Below are positions 21,323 through 29,488 of a stretch of DNA of 46,755 nt, one piece after another. The DNA is from Oceanibaculum pacificum (GTDB lineage: Bacteria; Pseudomonadota; Alphaproteobacteria; Oceanibaculales; Oceanibaculaceae). The number at the start of each line of letters is the position of its first letter. The stretch's first letter is position 1. The notes below the pieces were generated by a model. It did not search any database. It had not been told where the DNA came from and was given only the letters and a program-made list of their open reading frames with translations. Where the stretch lies: the NCBI RefSeq assembly GCF_001618175.1, contig NZ_LPXN01000099.1, forward strand, positions 1 through 46,755. The letters are read 5' to 3'. The position numbers were made by a program, and so were the translations under genes.

Positions 21323-22579
21323 CTAGAAAAGACCGGTGAATTCGCGCAGCAGCGGCACCACCATGGTGATCGGCGCCTGCTCCGTCACGGTGATCTCGGC
21401 GCTGGCCAGCGTGCCCGCCGACAGCGCCAGCGCCGCCCCCTTGGCGGAAGACCAGCGATAGCCGCTGGTGGTATCGGGATCGGGGGCCAGCGTGATGCGC
21501 GCCACATAGGGCGGCCCGCCCTGGGAGAAGCTGCGCGCCAGCTCGTCATTCTGCAGCAGGGCGCGCATGCCGTCCAAGGTGGCCGGGAAGTCCGACACCG
21601 AGGCGACGGTGCCGTAGATCGTGCCGAACTCCTCGCGCTTCGCCGTGGCGGGGGAGATTTGCGCGGCCATGCCGGCCTCGATGCGCTTGCCTTGCTGCGG
21701 CGGGATATAGAGCACCAGATCGAGCGCCGCACCGCCCGACTGGAAGGTGAAGAGCGACTGGCCTTCCTGCACGAACTGGCCGGCGGTCGCCTTGATTTCC
21801 GTCACCACGCCGCTTTCCGGGGCCAGCACGGTGCGGGCGCGATCCAGGGAAACGCGGATCTGCGCGATGTCGCGCTCGGCCTCGGCTACCGAATCCTTGG
21901 CGGCGCGCACCCGGTTTTCCAGGCTGCTCAGCAAATCCAGCTCTTCGGCTTCCTGCTGGGCGATGGTGTTGCGCACCTCCGCGACTTCCTGGGCGGCGCG
22001 GTTATATTCGTCGCGCGTGCGGGCGACGATCTCGCGGGTCAGGATGCGCTCGCGCAGCAATTGCTCCTCGTCGCGCAGCCGCTGCTCCAGGAAGGTCAGG
22101 CGCTGCTGGCTGGCTTGCAGCCGGTCGCGCAGGGCGCGGCGGCGGCGCTCGAAATTCTCCTGCTTGATCTCGCGTTCCTGCGCCGCCAGCGTCTCCGCGC
22201 GGGCCAGCGCATCCTGGCGCTCCAGCAATACGGCGTGGGCATTTTGCAGCCGCTGTTCGGCATCGGTCTGGGTCAGCCGGGCGACGGTCTGGCCGGCGGC
22301 CACGGGGTCGCCGACCGCGACCAGTATCTCGCTCAGGCTGCCGGCCCCGGTGGATTGCACGCTGACGACGCGGCCGCCGCTGCTGATCAGGATGCCCTGC
22401 CCGTCGACCCGGGTGGGAATGCGGCCGAACACGCCCCACACAAGGGCCGCCAGCGCCATCACGATCAGCATGATCAGGGCCAGCCAGGCCTTCGGGGTGG
22501 TGACCGTCACCAGACGATCCAGTTGTTCCGGCGAGGACAGCCGCTCCAGCGCCGCCTTGCGGAAAACGTTACTGGACAA
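21323..22579 (-). CDS. HlyD-family membrane-fusion adaptor of NHLM export system
   Basis: The 418-residue protein has a cytoplasmic N-terminus (LERLSSPEQLDRLVTVTTPK, a typical NHLM-HlyD opening) and one membrane segment (about 30-50). Lipoyl-like half-motifs (GQGILISSGGRVVSVQSTGAG and ESGVVTEIKATAGQFVQEG) flank a long coiled coil rich in R/E/Q/L (about 115-250). It should bridge the inner-membrane ABC pair to the TolC channel. The start is TTG at 22579, as no ATG fits, with AGGGGGAA eight bases upstream. It is the first gene of the operon. The 198-bp gap upstream to 22777 contains no convincing gene. Confidence 0.9.
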   Translation of the reverse strand: MSSNVFRKAALERLSSPEQLDRLVTVTTPKAWLALIMLIVMALAALVWGVFGRIPTRVDGQGILISSGGRVVSVQSTGAGSLSEILVAVGDPVAAGQTVARLTQTDAEQRLQNAHAVLLERQDALARAETLAAQEREIKQENFERRRRALRDRLQASQQRLTFLEQRLRDEEQLLRERILTREIVARTRDEYNRAAQEVAEVRNTIAQQEAEELDLLSSLENRVRAAKDSVAEAERDIAQIRVSLDRARTVLAPESGVVTEIKATAGQFVQEGQSLFTFQSGGAALDLVLYIPPQQGKRIEAGMAAQISPATAKREEFGTIYGTVASVSDFPATLDGMRALLQNDELARSFSQGGPPYVARITLAPDPDTTSGYRWSSAKGAALALSAGTLASAEITVTEQAPITMVVPLLREFTGLF

Positions 22580-22777
22580 TGGGTCGTTCCCCCTCGCTCG
22601 CCCTTATCGCCACCGGGAGTCGGCCGCGCCGCCCCGACCCTTCCTGCCTTTCGAAAAGGCTTGGCCGGTCGGCGAAGCCATTCGGAAAGCGGCGTTTCCC
22701 GCGATCCGCGCCCCGGCCGTCTTCGTGTCATCCTATTATGGCAAGCGACCGAAGGGATAGTGCGTTGTCGGCTTGGC

Positions 22778-24682
22778 TCAGCGCCGCGCCCAGAGGAAGA
22801 TCAGCCCGGCGCCGATGATGGCGGAGGCGATCAGCCCGCCGGCATAGGGTGCTATGGCGAGCCCGGCCATGACCAGCGGCGCCGCGATGTCCACCACGCG
22901 CCAGCGCGTTATCCGCGCCCCGCCGAACAGGATGGCGAAGGCGATCACGAACAGCACGCCGGACAGCAAGGCCTCGCCGATGGCCAGCCAGCCGCCGGCG
23001 GCCAGCATGCCCGGATACATGAGGAACAGGAACGGCACCACATAGGTGACGGCGGCCAGCTTCACCGCCTCGATGCCGACCGGCAGCCAGGGCGTGCGGG
23101 CCAGCCCGGCGGCGATGAACACGGCGACGCAGACCGGCGGCGTGATGACCGAGATGGTGGCGAAGTAGAACACGAACATATGCGCCACGATCGGCTCCAC
23201 GCCGGAGCGGGTCAGCGCCGGGGCCAGCACGGCGGCGACCAGCACATAGGCCGCCGTGGTCGGGATGCCCATGCCCAGCACCATGCAGATGGCGGCGACC
23301 AGCAGCGCCAGCAGGAAGATCGAATTGCCGGCCAGGCTGGCGATCAGGCTGGAGAGCGAGATGCCCACGCCGGTCATGTTGATCATCGCCACCAATATCT
23401 GCGCGCCGACCAGCAGCACGCCGATCAGCACCAGCCCGCGCCCGGCATCGTCCAGCGCGTTCACCAGCAGGCGCGCCATGTCCTTGGCGTCCTGCAGCGA
23501 ACGCACGCGCACCAGCACATGCGCCACGACCAGGGCGGCGATGCCCCAGAAGGCCGAGGTCTGCACCGACCGGCCGGTGAACACGCCGATCAGCAGCCCG
23601 CCAAAGGCCGCCACGATGGGCAGCAGTCGGGCCAGGCGCAGCACCGAGGCCCAGCTTGGGATCTGATCCTCCGGCACCAGCGGCAGCCGGCCGCGCAGGG
23701 CGGCGACATGCACGGTCAGGAAGACGCCGAGATAGAACAGGAAGGCCGGCATGATCGCCGCGATCATCACGTCGGCGTAGCCGATGCCGAGAATCTCGGC
23801 CATCACGAAGGCGGCCGCGCCCATGATCGGCGGCGCGATCTGCCCGCCGGTCGACGCCACCGCCTCCACCGCGCCGGCGAAAGCCGGGCGGTAGCCGGTG
23901 CGCTTCATCAGCGGAATGGTGAAATTGCCCGTGGTCGCCACATTGGCCACCGCGCTGCCGCTGATCGTGCCGAACAGGCCGGAGGCGATGGTGGCGATCT
24001 TCGCCGCGCCGCCGGGGCTGCGCCCGCCGATGCGCGCGGCCAGATCCATGAAGGTCTGGCCGGTGCCGGTATAGAGCAGCATGCTGCCGAACAATACGAA
24101 GGCGGCGATGGTGGTGGAGGCGACGCTGGTCAGCATGCCCCAGATGCCCAGATCGCCCAGCAGCAGCGTCTCGGTGACGAAATAAATATCGAAGCCGCGA
24201 TGCGCCAGCGGGCCGCTGAGATACTGCCCGAAAAAGGCATAGGCCAGCCCGGCCAGCACGATGCCGGGAAAGATCACGCCGACGGCGCGGCGCGCGGCCT
24301 CCAGCACGGCGATTACCAGCCCGACCGTCAGCCATATGTCGTGACTCTCCGCCATCGGCAGCGAGGTCATGATGACGGCGTGGTTCACGGTGATGTAGAA
24401 GCAGGCGGCCAGCGACACCAGCACCAGCGCCAGGTCGACGACAGCCCCCAGAGGCCGCCAGGGGCGGCCCGCCCCCAGCGGATAGAGCAGCAGCGTCACC
24501 GCCACCACGAAGCCGGTGAAGACGGCGCGCTGGATCAGGCTTTCGAACTGCCCGAACGCCGCCGTATAGAGAACGAAGAGGCCCAGCGATACCGCCAGCA
24601 GGCGGGTCAGCCCGGCAATCACGCGGGAGGACCGGCCCAGCGGCCGGCCCTCATCGTTCAGCTGGACCTCTTCGGAACTCAT
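22778..24682 (-). CDS. TRAP transporter permease, fused DctQ-DctM (4TM/12TM)
   Basis: The 634-residue polytopic protein combines the small four-helix DctQ-like subunit (about residues 20-150) with the large twelve-helix DctM-like transport subunit. The latter carries the conserved GLFGTISGSAVANVATTGNF-type loop, the PPIMGAAAFVMAEI motif and PTTAAYVL. It uses a sodium gradient to take up a carboxylate-type solute delivered by the TAXI protein encoded just upstream. The start overlaps that gene by 4 bases (ATGA). The substrate cannot be read from sequence; the AtuA-like genes in the same operon are the best hint. Confidence 0.92.
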   Translation of the reverse strand: MSSEEVQLNDEGRPLGRSSRVIAGLTRLLAVSLGLFVLYTAAFGQFESLIQRAVFTGFVVAVTLLLYPLGAGRPWRPLGAVVDLALVLVSLAACFYITVNHAVIMTSLPMAESHDIWLTVGLVIAVLEAARRAVGVIFPGIVLAGLAYAFFGQYLSGPLAHRGFDIYFVTETLLLGDLGIWGMLTSVASTTIAAFVLFGSMLLYTGTGQTFMDLAARIGGRSPGGAAKIATIASGLFGTISGSAVANVATTGNFTIPLMKRTGYRPAFAGAVEAVASTGGQIAPPIMGAAAFVMAEILGIGYADVMIAAIMPAFLFYLGVFLTVHVAALRGRLPLVPEDQIPSWASVLRLARLLPIVAAFGGLLIGVFTGRSVQTSAFWGIAALVVAHVLVRVRSLQDAKDMARLLVNALDDAGRGLVLIGVLLVGAQILVAMINMTGVGISLSSLIASLAGNSIFLLALLVAAICMVLGMGIPTTAAYVLVAAVLAPALTRSGVEPIVAHMFVFYFATISVITPPVCVAVFIAAGLARTPWLPVGIEAVKLAAVTYVVPFLFLMYPGMLAAGGWLAIGEALLSGVLFVIAFAILFGGARITRWRVVDIAAPLVMAGLAIAPYAGGLIASAIIGAGLIFLWARR

Positions 24683-25635
24683 TTCGGCGCGATCCGCTCA
24701 GGCAGGGTTACGCCCTTCTCCTTGAAGTACTTGGCAGCACCCGCATGCAGCGGGATCGAGCCGTAATCGACCGTCACCTGCATCAGGTCGACGCCCTTCA
24801 GCTCGGCCATCGCGCCGGCCTGCATCTCCTTGTCTTCCATTGCCGCCTTGGTGATCTGGTAGGCAACCTCATCCGACATGTCGGGATGCGCATGCACGGC
24901 GATGCCGATGCTCCAGGTGGTGTAGGCCGGCACGCCCTCGGCAGCGCCCGCCGGCACGGTGACGACGCTCACCTCGGGCATGCCCTTGGCGATCTTGTCG
25001 GCCTCCTCCTTGGTCAGCGACAGCACCTTGATCGGCGAGAAGGTGTTGATGTCCAGCGTCGAGCCGTCGAGCTTGTTGCCGGCGCCGCTTTTCACATAGC
25101 CGATGGCGCGGTTGTCCTTCACGGCATCGACAATGTCGGTGGTGGAGCCGCGTACGGCATCGACCTCCAGGCCGAGTAGCTTGAACACCGCGTCGGTGGT
25201 CGCCTCGGTGGCGGAACCGCGCAGGCCCGGATTGAACTTCTTGCCTTTCAGCCCGGCGACGCTGTCGACGCCGCTATCCTTGCGCACCACGATGTTCTGC
25301 GGTGCCGGCACATAGACCCACAGCAGGCGGGTATCGACCGGCTTGCCCTCGAAGGCGGCCAGGCCGGCATAGGCCTGGTAGCCGGTATTGGTGGTCACCA
25401 GCCCCATATCGATCTGCTTGCGGGCCAGCCGGCGCAGATTGTCGACCGTGGCGCCGGTCTCGACCACCGAGGTCTCGACGCCCTTCACCTTGGCGTTGAT
25501 GAGCTGCGACAGCGCGACGAAATAGCCGTAATGCGACGACGAGCTGCTGGTGGAGCCGATCAGCAGCTTCTGCTGGGCGGCGGCGGGCGTGGCGATCAGC
25601 GCGGTAAGCGCACAGGCCATGAAGAGTTTACGCAT
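24679..25635 (-). CDS. TAXI-family TRAP solute-binding protein
   Basis: The 318-residue precursor has a clear signal peptide (MRKLFMACALTALIATPAAA, then QQ). The family motif follows: LLIGSTSSSSSHYGYFVALSQL with the serine-rich loop. TAXI proteins are periplasmic receptors of the TRAP class and capture organic acids. An excellent ribosome-binding site (AGGGAGGA) precedes the ATG. It lies 30 bases after the small AtuA-like gene and overlaps the permease gene, so all four minus-strand genes look like one operon. Confidence 0.93.
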   Translation of the reverse strand: MRKLFMACALTALIATPAAAQQKLLIGSTSSSSSHYGYFVALSQLINAKVKGVETSVVETGATVDNLRRLARKQIDMGLVTTNTGYQAYAGLAAFEGKPVDTRLLWVYVPAPQNIVVRKDSGVDSVAGLKGKKFNPGLRGSATEATTDAVFKLLGLEVDAVRGSTTDIVDAVKDNRAIGYVKSGAGNKLDGSTLDINTFSPIKVLSLTKEEADKIAKGMPEVSVVTVPAGAAEGVPAYTTWSIGIAVHAHPDMSDEVAYQITKAAMEDKEMQAGAMAELKGVDLMQVTVDYGSIPLHAGAAKYFKEKGVTLPERIAPK

Positions 25636-25665
25636 GGTTGGTCCTCCCTCGGTTTATTGGTTAGT

Positions 25666-26007
25666 TCAGCGGATCAGATGGGTAAGCGCCTCCGGCACGG
25701 TCACTTTCAGGTCGAGCAGGTGGAAGCTGAGGCACTTGCCGTGCGCGTCCAGATTCAGCGCCTGGGTCACGCCGCCATCCAGCACGCCGTCGAGCACGAA
25801 GTTCATCGCGTGCAGCTTCGGCAGCTCGTGGCGCGCCACGGCGCTGGGGGTGCGGTGGCGGAAATGCGCCGTCACCGCCTCGACAGTCACCTGCTCGCGC
25901 AGAGTCTCGTACAGCGCCGGGTCATAGGCGATCAGGCTGATGTTCAGCCGGTTGCCCTTGTCGCCGGCGCGGGCATGGGCGATGCGGTGCAACAGGGTTT
26001 CAGCCAT
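25666..26007 (-). CDS. AtuA-like C-terminal (ferredoxin-fold) domain protein
   Basis: The 113-residue protein begins LLHRIAHARAGDKGNRLNIS, which I recognise as the start of the domain found at the C-terminus of full-length AtuA (acyclic terpene utilisation) proteins. Here it is a separate gene whose ATG overlaps the end of the AtuA core gene by 8 bases, so the two products are made together and probably form a complex. Charged, soluble and with no signal peptide. The biochemical reaction of AtuA proteins is not established to my knowledge. Confidence 0.8.
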   Translation of the reverse strand: MAETLLHRIAHARAGDKGNRLNISLIAYDPALYETLREQVTVEAVTAHFRHRTPSAVARHELPKLHAMNFVLDGVLDGGVTQALNLDAHGKCLSFHLLDLKVTVPEALTHLIR

Positions 26008-27361
26008 GACGCGCCTCCAGCATCTCGATGCGCGGCCGTGCCGCCGCGCGCGGCACATAGCAGGAGATTGTGGAAATCCGCCGCCGGCTGCTGAGGCGGA
26101 TGCCGCCGCCGGCGGCCGGGCCAGTGCAATACAGCGCCTCGATCTCCTGCAATCCGCGCTCCACCGATTCCTTGTCCGGGCCGCTCATGGCGACGCGCAG
26201 GCGCACATCGCGGGCGGCGGCCTCGTCGGGCGCGAAATCCCGCCAGGCGGCCCCGCCATCGTCGGCCAGCACGCTCATCACGCCGATCAAGTCGAAGCGC
26301 AGCTTCAGGCTCTGTGGCGCGCGGCGGCGCACCATCTCGCCGGCCAGCCGGGCGCGGGCGGCGGCGTTCGGCCCCATGTAGGAAATCTCGCCCTCGCCGA
26401 TCCAGCCGCCATCGAAGCAGACGGTGACCTTCAGCGTCTCCGGCCGGGCATGGCCGCGAATGCCGTCGACGCGCACCCGGTCGCCGCCCAGCTCGACGAT
26501 CTCCGCGCCGGTGATGTCGGCGGCTACGTCGGGCGTCAGATAGCCGGCGGGGTCGTGCACCTCGTACAGCAGCTGCTCGGTGACGGTGCGCCGGTCGACC
26601 AGCCCGCCGCCGGGCGGCTTGCCGATGACGAAGCTGCCATCGGCGTTCATGGTGGCGATGGGAAAGGTCGCCTCCTCGATATTCGGCACGTCCTTCAGGC
26701 CGGGATCGGCGAAATAGCCGCCGGTGACCTGGGCGCCGCATTCCAGCAGATGGCCGGCCATGGTGCCCTGCGCCAGCCGGTCCCAATCATCGGTCGCCCA
26801 GCCCAGATGGTGGATCATCGGGGCCAGCGCCAGCGACGGGTCGGCGACCCGGCCGGTGACCACGATGTCGGCACCCTCGGCCATCGCCTGGGCCAGCGGC
26901 TCCGCGCCCAGATAGGCGTTGGCGGAAATCAGCAGCTTCTCGTCCGGCAGGTCGGGGCAATGGGCGCGCAGCACCTCCAGCCCGTCGGCCTGCAAGAGAT
27001 CGTCGCCGGTGATGACCGCGATGCGACCGTTCAGGCCGGCCTTCGCCATCAGCCCGTCGATCAGCCGGCCGGCGGCGGGCGGGTTGCCCGCGCCGAAATT
27101 ACCCAGGATGGTGATGCCCGCCTTCAGGCAGTCCGGCAGAATCGGCTGCAATATCGCCGCCAGCTTCGGCTCGTAGCCAAGCTCCGGATTCTCCCGGCGG
27201 CGCAGCTGCGCCAGCGCCAGGGTGCGCTCGCCCAACGTCTCGAACATCAGGGCCGTGGGGCCGCCGCCGGTCATCAGCTCGCGTATCACCGGCTGGGCGG
27301 CATCGATACGGTCGCCGGAAAATCCCGCACCCGATCCAACGCGGATCGATTGGACTGGCAT
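26000..27361 (-). CDS. AtuA-family core protein (DUF1446)
   Basis: The 453-residue cytoplasmic protein matches the AtuA core. Its signatures are RVGSGAGFSGDRIDAA at the N-terminus, FGAGNPPAAGRLI, ITGDDLL, VVTGRVADPSLALAPMIHH and GHLLECGAQVTGGYFADPG. The start is the ATG at 27361, preceded by AAGGAGG at ideal spacing. The upstream in-frame ATG at 27433 would run through the promoter region. In Pseudomonas, AtuA is linked to citronellol/geraniol degradation, but no acyl-CoA carboxylase or dehydrogenase is nearby, so this operon probably handles a different compound. It heads the operon that also encodes the TAXI-TRAP uptake system and is divergent from a LysR regulator. Confidence 0.85.
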   Translation of the reverse strand: MPVQSIRVGSGAGFSGDRIDAAQPVIRELMTGGGPTALMFETLGERTLALAQLRRRENPELGYEPKLAAILQPILPDCLKAGITILGNFGAGNPPAAGRLIDGLMAKAGLNGRIAVITGDDLLQADGLEVLRAHCPDLPDEKLLISANAYLGAEPLAQAMAEGADIVVTGRVADPSLALAPMIHHLGWATDDWDRLAQGTMAGHLLECGAQVTGGYFADPGLKDVPNIEEATFPIATMNADGSFVIGKPPGGGLVDRRTVTEQLLYEVHDPAGYLTPDVAADITGAEIVELGGDRVRVDGIRGHARPETLKVTVCFDGGWIGEGEISYMGPNAAARARLAGEMVRRRAPQSLKLRFDLIGVMSVLADDGGAAWRDFAPDEAAARDVRLRVAMSGPDKESVERGLQEIEALYCTGPAAGGGIRLSSRRRISTISCYVPRAAARPRIEMLEARHG

Positions 27362-27435
27362 TCGCTTTCCTCCTTGCGCGGCGTCTACCGGCCACTTCAC
27401 TTTAGGATTAGGAAAGCAATTCATAGGCGTCAAGC

Positions 27436-27458
27436 ATTTATGTTCGGTATATATAAAT
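27436..27458. promoter_or_regulatory. LysR-type operator palindrome
   Basis: ATTTAT-N11-ATAAAT is a perfect 6-bp inverted repeat with the T-N11-A spacing that LysR-type regulators recognise. It lies in the 98-bp divergent region, ends one base before the lysR ATG and is strikingly AT-rich. It could mediate autorepression and activation of the AtuA-TRAP operon. The repeat is seen; the function is inferred. Confidence 0.6.
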
Positions 27459-27459
27459 C

Positions 27460-28362
27460 ATGTCTATCAATCTGACGCTGCGGCAGCTGAAGGTGTTCGT
27501 CGCCGCCAGCCGGGGGAGCAGCTTCAGCGAGGCGGCCGAGCAGCTCGGCATCACCCAGCCCTCGCTCAGCAGCACCATCCGCAAGATCGAGGAACAGCTT
27601 GGCCTGCGGCTGTTCGACCGCACCACCCGCACGCTGGCGCTGACCACCGACGGGCGCGACCTGGCGGCGGTGGCGGAGCATCTGGTGCGCGATTTCGAGA
27701 AGACGCTGGAATCGCTGATCAGCCGCTCGTCCGGCCAGCGCGGCCGGGTATCGGTCGCGGTGCTGCCGTCGATCGCCGCGGCGGTGCTGCCGGGGGCGCT
27801 GCACGCCTTCGCCGCCGCCTATCCGGAGGTCGAGGTGACGGTGCGCGATTATCTGCAGGACCGGGCGATCAGTGCGGTGCGCGACGGGCTGGCGGATTTC
27901 GCGGTGACCACGCAGCCGGCGGTCTATCCGGAGCTGACCAGCGAGGAGCTGGGCACCGACGCCTTCCATCTGGTCTGCCGGGCCGATCATCCGCTGGCGG
28001 CGCAGAGCGAGACCACCTGGCAGCAGATCACCGCCTATCCCTTCATCGCCATGGCGGCTTCCACCTCGGTCCGGCGCTTCGCCGAGGGCGGGCTGGTGCA
28101 GGCCGACCGCACCATCCGTGCGCGCTACGAGGTGGAGCAGATTCCCTCCGCCGTCGCCCTGGTCGCCGCCGGGCTGGGCGTGACGGCGCTGCCGGAGCTG
28201 ACCTTGCGCATGTTCCCGCGCGAGGGGCTGGCCTCGGTGCCGATCCTGGAGCCGGTGGTGCGCCGGCGCATCTGCCTGGTCACCGTCACCGGCCGCAGCC
28301 TCTCGGTCGCCGCCAGCTTCCTAGCCGACGAAATCCGCATTGCGTTCCAGCGGCTGGACTGA
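27460..28362 (+). CDS. LysR-family transcriptional regulator
   Basis: The 300-residue regulator has the usual N-terminal winged helix-turn-helix (LRQLKVFVAASRGSSFSEAA, then LGITQPSLSSTIRKIEEQLG, residues 6-46) and a C-terminal periplasmic-binding-protein-like effector domain (from about residue 92, GRVSVAVLPSIAAAVLPG). It is divergent from the AtuA-TRAP operon, the standard position of a LysR activator responding to the pathway substrate. No Shine-Dalgarno precedes the ATG; the bases upstream are the AT-rich operator, so translation may be weak or leaderless. Confidence 0.93.
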   Translation: MSINLTLRQLKVFVAASRGSSFSEAAEQLGITQPSLSSTIRKIEEQLGLRLFDRTTRTLALTTDGRDLAAVAEHLVRDFEKTLESLISRSSGQRGRVSVAVLPSIAAAVLPGALHAFAAAYPEVEVTVRDYLQDRAISAVRDGLADFAVTTQPAVYPELTSEELGTDAFHLVCRADHPLAAQSETTWQQITAYPFIAMAASTSVRRFAEGGLVQADRTIRARYEVEQIPSAVALVAAGLGVTALPELTLRMFPREGLASVPILEPVVRRRICLVTVTGRSLSVAASFLADEIRIAFQRLD

Positions 28363-29394
28363 TCAGCCGCATTCCGCCATGTCGAGGGCGGGCGCCTGGC
28401 CCAGCGCGCCGATGAAGGCGGCGATGCCGCGCGCCGACAGGGCGTAGCTGGCGCGGCCGGCATTCTCGGCGTCGATGCGGATGAAGCTGTTGATGCCGAC
28501 CACCCGGCCGCAGGCATCGACCAGCGGGCCGCCGCTATTGCCCTGCGCGATATCGGTTGAATGCACCAGCACCTCGTCGCCTGTCGGCAGGGTCTGCACC
28601 GCCTGGATCGAGCCCTGGTTCAGAACCAGCGCCGGGGCGGCGGTCAGGTCGCCGCCCAGCAGCCGCCACATGCTGTCGTCGGCCATGGTGAGGAAGCCGG
28701 GATAGCCCGCCGCCACCACCGGCTGCAATGCATCGTACTGGCCGGTCAGGCCCAGCACCTGGGTCGGCTTGGCGTCCGGCACCCGGATCAGCGCATAATC
28801 GATGGCCCGGTCGTCCTGCTTTTGCGACATCGCCACCACCTGGCCCTTCACCACCCGGCCAATGGCGCGCGAGGTGACGGCGACCTCGCCATTGGTCGCC
28901 TCCTCCGCGACATGGCGGTTGGTCATCAACAGGTCGGGCGCGATGAAGAAGCCGGTGCCGGCGCTGTCGCCGGCCAGCACCATGGCGGTGGCCGCGCGCA
29001 GCCGCTCGCGCAGCGCGCTGGTGGACAGCGGTGTCGATGGCGCGGCGGCGAGGGCGGCGTTGCCCTGCTGCGCCCCGCCCTGCTTTACCGTACCTGGCGG
29101 GCACTCATCGGCGGCGATCTCGGCCTCAAGCTTGTCGGCTTCGGCCTGCAAGGCGGCGAGGCGGTCCGCATCCCCCTGATTCGCCGGATTTCTCTGATTC
29201 GCCGGGGCCGGCACATCGCGATATTCCACCGGCGGCGGCCGCAGCCACAGCCACAGCGCCAGGCCCAGGATCGCCAGCGCCAGCAACGCATAGGCGGCGA
29301 TCCAGGGCGCGGTCAGCACGGGCTTGCGGTCGTCGGGGGCCGAATCGGCTGTCATCGTCAGGGGCGCACCGGTCGGTTGCGGGTCGGGCATCAT
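28363..29394 (-). CDS. Membrane-anchored trypsin-like serine protease
   Basis: The protein (343 residues from the ATG at 29394) has a cytoplasmic N-terminus, one membrane span (about 30-51), a short Gln/Glu-rich coiled-coil linker and a periplasmic S1/DegP-like protease domain. The triad is His161 (MTNRHVA), Asp199 (AIDYALIRV) and Ser287 (QGNSGGPLV). No PDZ domain follows. The start is uncertain: a GTG at 29448 and an ATG at 29355 are also in frame and none has a strong ribosome-binding site. It ends a few bases from the convergent lysR stop and diverges from the SrfA-like operon across about 94 bp. This suggests it belongs to that system, perhaps cleaving one of its periplasmic parts. Confidence 0.85.
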   Translation of the reverse strand: MMPDPQPTGAPLTMTADSAPDDRKPVLTAPWIAAYALLALAILGLALWLWLRPPPVEYRDVPAPANQRNPANQGDADRLAALQAEADKLEAEIAADECPPGTVKQGGAQQGNAALAAAPSTPLSTSALRERLRAATAMVLAGDSAGTGFFIAPDLLMTNRHVAEEATNGEVAVTSRAIGRVVKGQVVAMSQKQDDRAIDYALIRVPDAKPTQVLGLTGQYDALQPVVAAGYPGFLTMADDSMWRLLGGDLTAAPALVLNQGSIQAVQTLPTGDEVLVHSTDIAQGNSGGPLVDACGRVVGINSFIRIDAENAGRASYALSARGIAAFIGALGQAPALDMAECG

Positions 29395-29488
29395 AGGCAG
29401 ACCGGCCCGGCGGGAACAATCGCCGATGGATTGCCGTCTGGTTGCCACCCGGCGGTTGCGCTAGGCTGCCCGCCGACGCATCGGATGG

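Noticed and set aside
22507..22731. Possible 74-residue peptide gene upstream of the hlyD-like gene, considered as exporter cargo
   Set aside because: Arg/Pro-rich translation overlapping the hlyD start, with no leader-like segment, no double-glycine site and no good ribosome-binding site.
22735..22740. CATAAT (minus strand) as -10 of a promoter for the export operon
   Set aside because: No acceptable -35 hexamer 16-18 bases upstream; the promoter of this operon remains unidentified.
21659..24766. Plus-strand open frame of 1035 codons across hlyD, the intergenic region and the TRAP permease gene
   Set aside because: It spans three well-supported minus-strand features and its translation is Gln/His/Arg/Gly-rich filler.
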